Positions 33,201-44,948 of a DNA stretch of 64,000 nt are shown here, piece after piece. The notes under the pieces are model-generated. The model worked only from the letters and a program-made list of their open reading frames with translations. It did no database searches and was not told where the DNA came from. Position numbers and translations under genes: made by a program. The first letter of the stretch is position 1. Each line of letters opens with the position of its first letter. This DNA is from Rhizophlyctis rosea (lineage: Eukaryota > Chytridiomycota > Chytridiomycetes > Rhizophlyctidales > Rhizophlyctidaceae): the NCBI GenBank assembly GCA_027596075.1, contig JADGJC010000152.1:31419-95418 (forward strand), read 5' to 3'.

Positions 33201-36200
33201 TCCAAAATGCTACCCCGTGGTCCTCCTTAAACCGATCAGTGTCAACCAGCAGGTAATGACCGAGGAACTCAAAGTATTCGACTTGCACCGAAAGCGGCGC
33301 ACAGGCCCACAGGCGAGGCTCAAAAACTAATGCGGATTCCAAGTCGGCGGCGAGACGCGCATCTGCCTGGACGGCCTAACATTGTTTACAAACAATTAGT
33401 GGTTGTTGGAGCGGTTAGAAGCCACTAACATGATGCGAATTCATGAAGACAAGAGAGCAAAAAGACTTACCCTAACCAAAGCCATAACCCCATCCAACAC
33501 TTCCATATTCAATCCACCAACCTTCATCTGCTGCACCAACCCGCTCACAACCCTTGGGCCCCGACAACTCATGAACCCTTCCCGATGCACAGAGTCACTT
33601 CTGACCAAAATAGCCAAAAGCCTCAACACCAAACTCGTCCTCTTCCCCATCCGTTTCTCCTTCCTCCTCTTCTCCTCCTCCTCCTCCTCCCCGTCCCCAC
33701 TCTCACCCTCAACACCAACCCCAACCTGCCCCAAAATCGGGAACAAAACACTAACACCCCCCAAAGCATGCACCGCCCTACTAACTCCCCCCGTCTGCAC
33801 CGTCAAAACACCCCTCATCTCCGCCTCACCACTCCAACACACCGTCCTAAATCCACCAACATTAACAATCAAACCCCTCCCTCCCATCCGCGGACTAACA
33901 TCAAAACAAGCCTCATTCCCCCTCGTCGCCGTCGGATGATACTGCAACGCCAAATGCCCACTCAAACTTCCGTCAAATATCGTCTCATCAACTCCAGCTC
34001 CTCCACCCCCTTCCATAATCCTCTTCAAATCATCCCCACGGAATTGTGACGAATGCCCAGGACCCAACTTCCATATCCCTTTCAAGCTCTGAGGCGAAAC
34101 AAAGTCATCAAAGATGTACACGCTCCCCATCTGACCCGCAAAGCAATGGAAGCACGCCCCGCTCAGCAGTCCGTCCAAGTCATTCAAATCGCCACCTCCT
34201 CCGCTCCCACCATCATCGAGATCCATCCTCCCACTGGCACCGATACGTCCAATCGGGTGGACGGCAGTCTCAGGAAAGTCAATCTTGCCTTTCCATCGGA
34301 CTTCTCCGTCAACGTGTACCCAGGCTACTGAGTTTGTTCCCCAACGATTGGGCGCAGCTTGAGCAACAGCTATGAAATGCCATTTGTTGGGTGTGATCTT
34401 CGCTTCTGGAACGGGAACCGTTGTCGTTCGATCGCCTCGAGCAACTATGAGTTGCAGAGTTCCATCTTCCCCAATGCATATCTCAACTCCATCACCCCTA
34501 ATGGTCAGTAATGAAAAGATTCGCGGCCGATTAGGTGCTGACTGCCCCTCCCGGCTGCCAGGCGGCGGCTTGCCCTCCCTTCCAACACTACTTCCTCTTC
34601 TTCTCCGTCCACCCTCCAAAACGCTCACACTGCCCTTCCGTCCCGGCCGCTCCAAATGAATAGAACTTCGTCGCCTCGTCCTTCCGCCAGGAAGAGGAGC
34701 TGAGGCACCACCTCCAGCAGACCCAGTGCTAATACCTCCATCCACTTTGACCCACCCGACGAACGTCCACCCTCCAGTAGCCGGCCATTTCTCCCCCTTC
34801 GGCAACACAATTCCACTTCCCCGTCCCGAAAAGTGAAAGAAATCCAAATCCGCTTCCTTCTTGCCGGCAACATCAACAAAACCCTCCAACAACTTATCAT
34901 ACCAAAACGGCAATACACCTCCTTCCCCATTCTTGCCACCGATCGTTGCTCCCTCTCCATCCTCCCCAACCCCAGCAATCTTCTTCAAAACACCCTCCCC
35001 TCTCCTCCGTCCCCCCTCCTTCTCCCTCAAACACGCCAAAAACAATCTCACATCCGCAACCGAAACGCTATATCCTGCCACCCGCTTAACAAGCTCCACA
35101 ACCCGCTCTACCATCCCCTGATCTTTCACACTCGGCAAAACTCCTCTCAATATCCTCCCTACCAACTGACACCTCAAAAACGCCACCCTATTCACCTCCG
35201 CACCCTCACATAAAGAAATCAACCCCTCCACCATCCGTCCCTTCAGCGCTTCATCAAAATGATCGTACATCTTCACCAACGCCGACACCGCGTCCCTATT
35301 CCGTACCAGACATCCCGCCAAACTTGTCCATCCTGCATGATGCCCATGTGAGTGTCCGAGGCCGGGTCCGCCAGTCTTTGCCCCACCACTGCCAGCAGCA
35401 GCAGGAACCTCCACCCCATCAAACGCCAACACAAACATTGCATTCAGGAACCCTTCCCAAGCCTTCCAGCCGCCTTTCACAAACACCCTAACCCGGATCT
35501 CCTCATACCCCTGCACCTCCCGGAAGCCGCGTTTTCCATTCTCGTTCTCTCTTACTAATTCTGCAAGCGTACGTAAACTCTCCTCCGCAAGGCGTCGGTA
35601 CCACCTCATCCCATCCAACTTCCCACCCTTCTGCAAAGTCGATACCGCGTTCTCCGGGAACACCTTAACCGACAAGACCGAAAGCACATGATGAAACACC
35701 TTATTCCGAATCATAGCCCTCTGAACCCGTCGTCGCCGCTCCGGTCTATCCCCCCTCCCCCGAATAACCTCCCTCAACCCCATAAGCAACAACGCCTGCG
35801 TCTGACACTGCTCCTCCGACAAAATCTCCGAAGGAAAACACGCAACATACCGCCCCAACAAATCCGGCGCCGTCTCCTGCTCCGGCAAACTAGACCTCGG
35901 CGACCCATCATTAGGATCCAAAATCGGCGCATCCAACCCTGCATAAGTCGGAAAATCCGCCAACATAACATTCATAACATCCACTATCCTATCCAACGCA
36001 AACCGCGTCAACACCGCATCCCCTTTCCCTTCCTCCGTAACCAACAACGAGAAAAACACCCCCAAAATAGGCCGGTTCAAAAACGCATGCAAACACACAT
36101 CCTGATTATCATGAAACAATAAATCTATAATGCTCAACACCCCCCATCGCAAACTACTCCCCATAACCGCCGGATCCCTAATCATCGGAACCAACACATC

Positions 36201-38641
36201 CAAACTCCTCAACGCCAACAAACTCGCTTGCGTCTGACTAGGACACGCCCTCAACATCGTTCGAAACGCAACACAACAACTCTTCACCGCAACCGCACGG
36301 TCAAAATCCTCCCGCTCCAAAAGACTCAACACCATTTGACAACTCTGCAGGTTGCTCAAATTCGGTAATGTGCCCACGTAACCCAGAAAACTAATAACAC
36401 CACCCCTCATGCGTTCCCGCTCACTTTTGGAGTCGTCTTCGGTGTCGTGCATGCGCCATGCGAAAAAGTGCTGGGAGGAGAGGACTTGCCAGATGTGGAG
36501 GTCGTCCATCATTTTGCGGACCGCTTCGCCTCCGCCGTCGTCGAGGCCGGCTTGCATCATGCGGACTAGCAGGTCGAGGAGGAGAAGTTGGAGGCGGGGG
36601 ACGGGGGAGCAGTCTGGGTGTTCGCCTAGTGCTACACGGGCCCGATCGGCTTCTAGTTCGCGTTCTGATGGGTCGGAGTTACTGCCATTGACCTGCTCAT
36701 CGAACAGTCTGATGATCATTTGCAATGTCCGCTCTGTGATAGTGAAGTCCAAGCCAGCATCCTGGAACCCGCTCTTCCGCTCCATGGTCCTGATGGAGTT
36801 GCTCCTCATTCGGTTCAGTGTCACGCTAGGGTCGTCACGAGATAGACAGAAAAGGTATGCTCGCCGGAAAAGGAGTTCAAGTTCCACCATACGGAAGTCG
36901 AGAGGTATATGTATCCGTGGAAGACGACGGCGAGATGGCGGTAGTTGGCGGCCTAATAGAACATTGATCCGATCAGGTTACATTTACTGATAATAACCAT
37001 CCGTCTGACGACATGGGAACACATTTGACAAAACTTACCTCGTCTCAACGCCTCCCTCAAAACATTATACGCCGCCTCACTCTCCACCTCACCCTCCCCC
37101 ATCTCCCCAACCCCCGGCGCATCAGTAGTCAAAATACTCCTACTCCGATCCGCCAAATTACTCCCAATAAAATCATCATAACTCCCCTCCCGAGCCGCAA
37201 AAACCGTGGGTCCCAACGCACTCCCACACCATGCCACCCACTCAAAGAACTTCGTCACGTTCTCAAACGCCCCGGCTTCCCGCATTTCTTTCTGCATGAT
37301 TCTGGATCCCGACAGGAACTGGAGGAGGTTCCACGACAGAAGCTGGGATTTGAATTCATAACGGAGTGTGCCTTCTGATGTTCCGCGCCAGGGTTCGTCG
37401 CCGCCGTCTGCAATGACTTTGAGGAAGGCGGGCCATCCGACGAGACGGCAGAGCACGGGGATGCCGTCGACGAGGTGGAGCCTTTCGCGGACTGCCGCGG
37501 CATTGCAGGCGGTTAGACATCCCAAAGCGTTGATGCATTGACTCAGGAGAACGTATCGTTCCTGTCGATTTGGACCCACATGCAAATCCTGTACCGCCGC
37601 AAGCACCCAGACAACACACTGTGTTAGCAGCCCAACCGTACGGGGTCCCATAGCTGCCTTAGCTGCGGCATCGGACGCTGCTGCACCAGTCGAAAGGGGA
37701 CGTTCTCCACCTGTTCGCACGAATGTTTCCCAATATGATGCGGGATCTGTGCAACGCTGAATGACGAGGACGGCACACAAAAGAACATTTTTGAGACTGT
37801 CTATATTTGTGCGTGGACGGGATTCGTCAGGAGATGTGGGTTCGACTTCCACGCGGAGGGCACTGCATCCGGCTTTTAGGATGGTTGCTAAGTGATCTAA
37901 TGCACCGTGCCGGATGATGGCGTCGCGGTTTCCGTCATAGCGTGCGAGGATTTCCATATGTTTGAGTGCTGCAAAGGTGCGTTTGAGTATGGGACGGCTT
38001 TCTGTTGATTGACCTCCGGCGAATCGTCGGACAAAGGCTTCGGCAAGATCTTGAAGTGCGTCCACGACACCGATGACGTTGCGATGTGGGTGTCCGACGG
38101 GTGCGTGTGTGTTGCGGGATGGGCGGTAATTGGTATCGGTATTTGGCATGATGTGTTGCATGTTGGCGGGTGGGATGGGGATGGCGCTTACGCCTGAGAG
38201 TGGGAAAACCGTGTGAAGTTCTTGTCCTTCGAATACTGTTCTCATTTCTCCGAAACGAACGTTGAAAGCGTTGATGTAGTCGTGTAATGAAAGAAATGCC
38301 TCCTCCCGTAACCGCTCATCCTGATCTCCATGATCTGCACGCATCTCTGAATATGCCCTTGGAATGGTCCCGTCATCCCAATTTGCAGCCATTTTCGTCC
38401 GGCCTTCAATCTCTTGTACAAGGTCTCTTGTGCCCTCATACACGTCCCATAGATTGGAGATCCGACGCCCCTCTTCGTCCAAGCCAAAAGAGCCCTCCAC
38501 AAAGGCTGTATCATGGTCCGTTAGTCGGCAGCAACAGGCTGCTTGAGCTGATATGGAGTTCTGCTCCGGTTCCGAGCCTGTAGGTGAGGTGGGAAACCCC
38601 GCCGGGTTCCGTTGTGCTGCGAGACGTTTAAACCACTCCAT
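27270..38641 (-). CDS. giant BEACH-WD40 protein (neurobeachin/LvsA type)
   Basis: A multi-exon gene of about 11.4 kb, around 3,500 residues. Exon 1 is 38641-37039 (ATG at 38641), exon 2 36952-33471, exon 3 from 33375; further exons run to a stop at 27270-27272. The order is: armadillo-like N-terminal region; a concanavalin A-like lectin domain in exon 2 (GGWTFVGWVKVDGG, NKWHFIAVAQAA, GQMGSVYIFDD); a long helical linker; a PH-like domain (about 30260-29830, ERRWPLSQIRECYLRRYMLRKSALEIFF); the BEACH domain (about 29770-28900, with KGEISNFDYLMFLNTISGR, FHYGTHYSSAAAVLFYL, FDHPDRQFHS); and WD40 repeats to the end (VVTGSRDTTVMAW). BEACH proteins act in membrane fission/fusion, lysosome size and, in Dictyostelium LvsA, the contractile vacuole. 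Some small exons between 31500 and 27500 are approximate. Confidence 0.92.
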
Positions 38642-39397
38642 TTCTCGTGCTCAACATGCGGATTAAGTCTGGGAACGTGGTACTAGATGCGTTCTGTTTA
38701 CCCAGTCGTGACTTTCTTGCGTTTTTGCTTCCCGACCGGCGGGTTCCAAATCAACGCTCGCGGTAAACAAAGATGCGACCGTGAATTCAGTAGTTGTTGC
38801 GGTTCTCAAGTGGTTCAGGTTAACTATACAATACCACCACTCCCTGCCTACCTACTCCCACCTATGCATACTATGCATACTATGATAGCATAGACAAGAT
38901 ATGATAAACCTGTTTGCACGCAGCTCTCAAGTTCCACCATTCCGGGTCCGATTGTCGTGCAAAAATGTGGAGCGGACGCACAAAGTCAGATTTGCCCACA
39001 ACAGTCGCATCATGGCGGGTGGCGCACATAGAAGCATGGCTGGATGGAATGTCAACAAAAACGCGAGGGTCCACTCTTAGACACAATCAGATAACAGATC
39101 GTTAACACTAACGATATATATGGCGAGGGATGTCGAGAATCACCATAAATGATTGGCAGCCTGCTTGACTCGAAGTATAGATGACCCTTCAATCGTTGCT
39201 CGCCAAATGAAGTATACCAGTCATCAATGTTGAAATTAGAAGAAGCTGGCAGACATCTGCGCTTGCGCAATCCCATTCCGCAAGGGGAAGATGATACTGC
39301 TCAACTGCGAAAGCAAATCACATTCTTCTTATAACAAGCGAATCTCAGAATCCACACCTCAAGAATCTACAATCCATTTACATCAAAACCAAAACTC
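38642..39397. other. intergenic
   Basis: The promoter of the BEACH gene and the 3' flank of the kinase gene. It includes an 'actatgcatactatgatagcat' mini-repeat near 38870. No gene was recognised. Confidence 0.4.
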
Positions 39398-41144
39398 TCA
39401 GAAATCCGCAAAAGTATCCCCAAACTCATCCTCCCCCACCCGTCCCTCAACCCCACTCCAAACCTCCTCCTCCCCCCCCTCCTCCTCCTCCCCCTCCCTC
39501 TCAATCTCCTTCATAACATCCTGAACCTCCATATGCAACGGCGGTTCCATCTCCCCGCTATCCACCAAATCCCAATCCACCCCCCTAAACCACTCATGCC
39601 CCATAACCTCCCCCAACCCCCCAATCCGACACCCCAACCGCCTCCCAACCGGCCTCATCAACAGCCCCTTAATCAACTCCATCGCCACTGGGGTTATTTT
39701 GGAACTCCACTTAACCTCCCCCTTGACAATTTTCTCATACGTCAAGGCAGTGGTGGCACCGATAAAGGGAACGTATCCAGCGAGCATTTCGAAAATCATT
39801 ATACCAAGTGACCAGTAGTCGGCATCTTTGCCGTAGGGTTGGCGCAGGATCATTTCTGGGGAGATGTATTCGGGTGTGCCGCAGAAGGAGGTGCAGGTGG
39901 GTGTTGGGGTTGTGAGTTTGGCGAATCCGAAGTCGGTTAGTTTGATGTGGCCTTGAGGTGTTAGGAGGACGTTCTATGTTTTGGCAAGTGTTTGCTGTTG
40001 GTATCCAGAACGAATGGATCCAAAAAAGCGTGTTAAGTCACTATGCACCAAAAACCATACCTCAGGTTTCAAGTCCCTATAGACAACACCCATATCCTCA
40101 TGCAAATACCCCAAAGCACTCACAATCTCAGCCGCATAAAACCTCGCAACCTTTTCCTCAAAGTGCTGCAAAAGAGAGCATCAGATTCGTCCCTCAAAAC
40201 ACAAATAAGATCAAATCAACTCACACACCAACCTTATGCTTCTTAACCAACCTAAACAAATCCCCCCCACCAACATACTCCACAACAATCCCCAAAAACC
40301 TCCTATCCTGCACTGCCCCGAAAATCTCCACAATAAACGGATGTCTCAATCGCGACAGGATCTTTCGTTCTTCCGTGATATGTCGCTCCTGATTCCATTC
40401 AAGCACCTGTTCTTTGGACATAACCTTCAGTGCTGCTTTCGTACTCGCCTGATCGCTCCTATGACGGACGACGTAGACTCGGGAAAACGCTCCACGACCG
40501 ATACATGTTGCGGGGGAGGGAATGAGGTCTGCGAAGGATGTTATTGGGGGGAAGGAGGTGTGGAAGATTGGTGAGGCAGTGGAGGGTTTGCGTTTGATGA
40601 CGGTGATGAGGGATGTGGCCGTGCCGGCGATGTCGAGGAAGCCGCCGGGATTTTCTTCGGATAGGCCGGAGGATGGGTCCACGGCTTTGAGGTCCAGGAG
40701 GTTGCTGGGTGATCTAAACCATGATCTATGTGGCTTTTTGGGAAGTTCGCGAGTTGCTGTTACGGAGGATGCTGCGCGTTTGCGGAGGGGTTTGGATGGC
40801 GTTGGGGAGTCGTCATTGGTTGAAGCGGATGCTGTTTGGGATAGGGTTGATGGCTTTTGGTTGGTGGAGTGACGCTTGTGACGTGTGGGTTCGGAGGATT
40901 TGGAACGGGGACGGAGTTGTGATTCTGAGAGTAAGCTGTGATGTGCGAGTGTGGCATCGAAGACGTGCGGTGCTTGTCCAAGTTTCGATGATTCCAATGT
41001 TGGTGCTGATTGGGCGGGGTTATTTGAATCTCCGACAGGTGTAGCCGTTTTACTGGTTCGTTTTCCGAATAACGCTGATAAAACACTGCGTTTTGGCGTC
41101 GACGCGTTTTCTGAAATGGTCATGACTGCTGTCGAATCCTTCAT
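39398..41144 (-). CDS. AGC-family protein kinase, PKA catalytic-subunit type
   Basis: Three exons (41144-40233, 40165-40061, 39973-39398) give 530 residues. About 210 N-terminal residues are Ser/Thr/Lys-rich and disordered. The kinase domain follows: Gly loop [11 protein letters not shown] (from about 215), catalytic Lys K240 in AALKVMSK, C-helix Glu in TEERKIL, YRDLKPEN with catalytic D335, DFGFAK (D353), and activation segment [13 protein letters not shown] with a phosphorylatable Ser/Thr before CGTPEY. The protein ends exactly in FADF, the FxxF hydrophobic motif that closes PKA catalytic subunits, after an acidic tail. It phosphorylates Ser/Thr proteins, probably under cAMP control. A second in-frame ATG lies at 41123. 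Confidence 0.9.
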
Positions 41145-41684
41145 CCCTTCGTGCGCGGCGTGAGGTGCTCTTCGGGAAATCGGAAACCGAGTGTGAGTGC
41201 TGGAAATATAAACGTCGTTCACCTCGGAGCCTTACTGGCGACAGAATTTGATGAGTGGTCCATGGAGCCGCTCCCATGCCTTGACATTTGATACGCGGTA
41301 TTCGTCCATGCCATTGATCGGTGTGACATATTTATTGGGCACCCCCTCACTGGACCAGCTGCGGACCCCCGAAACGTTCCAGATCAAGCGAACGCGTGGA
41401 AGATGCGGAGTAAACAAACATAATACGTGATAGAGCTTCATTAGTCTGTAACTGTTTGTTTACACGCGCAGCTGCGCCAAGAGCATCCCACAACTGCAAA
41501 GGTGACATCTTCGAGAGGTTGGATGACTGATGGCACCGAATCTGGAAATGTCCCCACCTAAATTTCAAAATGCATAGTGCGTACTTTTTACACGGCATTT
41601 ACAGCATGCGCAAACCACTTTCAAGTTGCCCATCCTCATCAGCCTTGACTGACCAGCAACTTTCCCATCCCCTGCTTCCGGTTT
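41145..41684. other. intergenic
   Basis: The 5' region of the kinase gene and the 3' flank of the PEP-mutase-like gene. Nothing recognised. Confidence 0.4.
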
Positions 41685-42782
41685 CTAACGCGATTTAGCT
41701 GCTTCTTCTTCTCTCAAGAGAGCCTGTTCTTCTGCAAGTTTCCTTTTGAGCAGTTCATTTATGGTATCCTTGTCACGAGGAGCGCTGGATGTCGCCTTGG
41801 TGAACGGCGGTAGACCAGACAAGGGCGTATTGAAAGGCGGACCCGGTGGTGCAGACGTCTCCCCAACATTGAACGGCACCCTTTGCAGCACTCCCTTAGC
41901 AGTCATTCCCTCCACCGCCTTTCCAATGGCATGCATGCCCACCCGCCACAAACTAGGTCCCAAACTGATGCGAGCCACGCCCAATTGACTCAACTCCGCA
42001 ACTTGCAACCCGCCATCCTCCTTGAAGTTCATCTTGACATTCAACCTGCCGTCAAAGGCCTCCACGAGCTGCACCACTTCCGCTTTGGACACGCCACGCC
42101 TCGGTCCGCCCCAGACAAATGTGGAGGTCGCGCCGGCTTCAAGGTAAGCTTTACTTCGGGCGATGGCTTCCGAGATGGGCCGCCCCAGAAGCAGGGCATC
42201 TGTGCGGGCATTGACGCAGAAGTCTTGCACGCCGAGGCTGCGGGCGATTGAAAGGACACGTTGGATGCGGGATATTTGTTCGGAAATTGTGTAGAGGTCG
42301 GCGGGGCTGTGTGGATTTCCGTCGGGATGATATGCGTCCTCCAAGTTGCAGCCCACAATGCCGGCGGAAATGGCTTCAGTTATCACATGGTCGAGATCGT
42401 CACCGTAGCCGGATTGAAGATCTGCAGTGAGAGGGACTTCGAGGTGTTTTCCTGGCAGTTGTCAATAGAGTGGTCAGAACAGCTCTGAGACTTTAGACAG
42501 AGATTGAGCTTGAACGGTCACACCTTTCTTCCTGAGAGTTTGCGCAACGAGCTTGATAGACCGGAGATTCAAGTCGAACGTGAGTTCGTCGTCTTCGAGT
42601 CCGTTCACCTCGGCAATCGCGAATGAAGCAGTCGCAATTGCAGGAGGAGGTACAGGTTGTGAAAGTACAATGGAAGTGGTGGGAGGGTCGTGCACGTTGA
42701 CAAGAACCAGGGGGTTGCCTGGTCTGTGTAGCTCCTTCAGCTTTGTTGCTAACGAGGGTTGTTGCGGGAAAGCTAAGGCCAT
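41685..42782 (-). CDS. isocitrate lyase / PEP mutase superfamily protein
   Basis: Two exons (42782-42524, 42451-41685; intron GTGTGA...CCAG, 72 bp) give 341 residues. The fold is a (beta/alpha)8 barrel of the PEP mutase/isocitrate lyase superfamily: NPLVLVNVHDPPTTSIV at the N-terminus, then VPLTADLQSGYGDD (metal-site strand) and GIVGCNLEDAYH, NARTDALLL and KMNFKE...GVARISLGP. The subgroup with TADL..GYG and NLED is usually annotated as PEP phosphonomutase-like, with unproven substrate. The isocitrate lyase KKCGH loop is absent, so it is not an isocitrate lyase. It acts on C-C or C-P bonds of small oxo-acids by analogy only. The 50-residue C-terminal tail (Pro-rich, then a charged helix LLKRKLAEEQALLREEEAAK) is an addition. 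Confidence 0.85.
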
Positions 42783-43148
42783 CTTTGGGTTGCGGTGGGA
42801 CTTAGCAGGGGCGTGTTGTGGCAAGTTGGACGAACACAAGCGACGATAATGTCCAATTGTGCGCGTGTAGAAGATTGCAAGATGAAGGAAAGTGGTTGAA
42901 GATGGTGGGAACGTTTTTATGGGAAGGCTGGGAAGGCTGTGAGACACGAGCCATCTCAAATCACATTCCAGTGCGACTGAACCATTGGGCGGAGAGTTGA
43001 TGACCAGGGTGACATGTATGACGGCTGTGGTTTTTTCGGGAAGGTCTTCTTCAAAGCTGCTAGCATCCAGAGATTGAGCGCATTGACCAAGTTGGCAGTC
43101 GTAGAGATACAGTACACACAAGAGATGCGCTCCACTTCCACACATACA
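42783..43148. promoter_or_regulatory. shared divergent promoter region
   Basis: 366 bases lie between the starts of the PEP-mutase-like gene (-) and the F-box gene (+), so both promoters must be here or overlap the genes. No clear TATA element. Confidence 0.45.
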
Positions 43149-44555
43149 ATGTCGTCTCACCACCAGCTCGCCCACCCCGCACTCACAACCTCTGACACGG
43201 TCATAGCCATCTTCCAACATCTTCCCATACCCACCTTACTTAGCTGCGAACAAGTGTGCCGGGACTGGTCAGAACTCATTAGGAAACATACGTTAGAGTT
43301 ATGGAGGCCGCGAGTGTTGGACAGGTTCCCGCGTGGATGTGCCCCGGCTCCCTATGGGGTCGAAAATTGGAAAGATTTAGCCGTGAATGTATACGCCTGG
43401 GAAACTGGTTGGCAGGCTCTTGGTGGGAAGGTCCGAATGGAACGGGTGAAGGCAGGAAGTGGTCCTTTGACGCAGTATTTCCAAAGCAGCGGGAAGTTCT
43501 ATAAAAGGGAGTTGGTGGGCATTATTGACACGACGTATCCAGATGGGAATAGTGGGGTTTTGGGCGCGTTTCCGGATGGAAAGGTTATCGCGACAGGATT
43601 TGATCCTAGCGGCATCAAGAGAGGAAGACTCACCACGGTGTTTGATGAACCTACGGGCACACAACCTTTCGAGCCAATCCTGTTACCTAACTTAGCCTCC
43701 TCATCGACATACAGTCGACCAACGACGGCTTACCTCTGCCAAAATATTGCGACTTCAGCATGTCCAGCAACTTATACCCTTTCCCCTCTCCCCAAACCCA
43801 CACCTATCACTACAAATAGTGAGACCACCAACCTACCTGCACCAACGCAACCTGTCGCAGGGAATCCATTGTCAGATCCTTGTACAGTTGGTTCAACAGC
43901 AGTCGTATGGGATGGGCAGCGCAAGCTTCACTCCGTGATTACCATCTCTCCCTCTACCCCCACATTCCTTCTGCACATCGACAACAGCTTAGAAGACGCC
44001 ATGCGAGTTGCTCATTCCGCCCATAACGAGCACTTCATCGTCCACCTTTATAATTTGAACCGCAGAGCGGAGGCTAACGAATCATCGTGGGTCCTTCACC
44101 TTCGTCAATTGTCTCGTCCAGGGGCTCTCCTCCACGAGGTTAAAGGTGGATTTTCTCCATTGCCAGACAGACCCTACCTTACTCGCGGACATATTATCCT
44201 GAGATGCTACCACCAAGAGCCTGGCCAACGTAATCTATATTTGCGCAAACCATCCTACCGGATACGCCGCCTCAAAGACCTCACAGAAGTCGGTCGCCTT
44301 CCTATGTCAAAAGATATCCTGTGGGTGCGAACCCTGAACGATGGGACAATTGTTGGAGGGCGATGGCACAATCCACCAATGGTGTTTGATGCTTTCCGGA
44401 AGGTGTGGATGATGTTACCGGGGTTTCCTGATGACGCTGGGCGGTTGAAGGGGTATTATGTAGTTGTTAAGGAGTATGAGGTCGATGAGCAGGGAAGGAG
44501 GATTGGGACGCCAGGGGTTGTCAAATTCCACTGTAAGAGTGAATTTCCAAGATGA
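43149..44555 (+). CDS. F-box protein
   Basis: ATG at 43149, single exon, about 468 residues. Residues 10-50 form an F-box (TSDTVIAIFQHLPIPTLLSCE, then VCRDWSELIRKHTLELW), the Skp1-binding motif of SCF ubiquitin ligases. The rest has no sequence repeat I can name. Phrases such as GSTAVVWDGQRKLHSV and LWVRTLNDGTIVGGRW, spaced through the chain, look like beta-propeller blades, so a substrate-binding propeller is likely. Substrate unknown. An upstream in-frame extension lacks a better start. Confidence 0.8.
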   Translation: MSSHHQLAHPALTTSDTVIAIFQHLPIPTLLSCEQVCRDWSELIRKHTLELWRPRVLDRFPRGCAPAPYGVENWKDLAVNVYAWETGWQALGGKVRMERVKAGSGPLTQYFQSSGKFYKRELVGIIDTTYPDGNSGVLGAFPDGKVIATGFDPSGIKRGRLTTVFDEPTGTQPFEPILLPNLASSSTYSRPTTAYLCQNIATSACPATYTLSPLPKPTPITTNSETTNLPAPTQPVAGNPLSDPCTVGSTAVVWDGQRKLHSVITISPSTPTFLLHIDNSLEDAMRVAHSAHNEHFIVHLYNLNRRAEANESSWVLHLRQLSRPGALLHEVKGGFSPLPDRPYLTRGHIILRCYHQEPGQRNLYLRKPSYRIRRLKDLTEVGRLPMSKDILWVRTLNDGTIVGGRWHNPPMVFDAFRKVWMMLPGFPDDAGRLKGYYVVVKEYEVDEQGRRIGTPGVVKFHCKSEFPR

Positions 44556-44948
44556 AAGCTTGCTCAGGGGAACATGGTGTCATACCATGATTGTAAATAC
44601 TTGCAAAAACAAGGCGACTGTTTGTTTCCGCTTGCCCCTAGCAAAAGGTCGCACTATCTCCTATTTCACTTGAGTATGTATAAAGTTCATTTCACTGTTT
44701 TGTATGCATTGGGTGTTGACATCCGAATGTGCAGACACAAGTCCGACCGCGTGTGGCTTGTTATATGTATCCCAATTGGGGTAAACTGCCTCTAGGTCAA
44801 ATTCGGTTGTTTATCGCCGATGTTTCGTGTTCTTGTGTTGTTTTCCATCACAGGTTCATCTTTTGGCCATTCCCCTTGAATCAGTAGTCGTATACACGTA
44901 GACAGCGTGCTTTGATATCTGACAGTTGGCTTGCCTACCTTCACCTTC
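44556..44948. other. intergenic, DNA2 promoter
   Basis: The 3' flank of the F-box gene and the 5' region of DNA2. No element was recognised. Confidence 0.4.
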
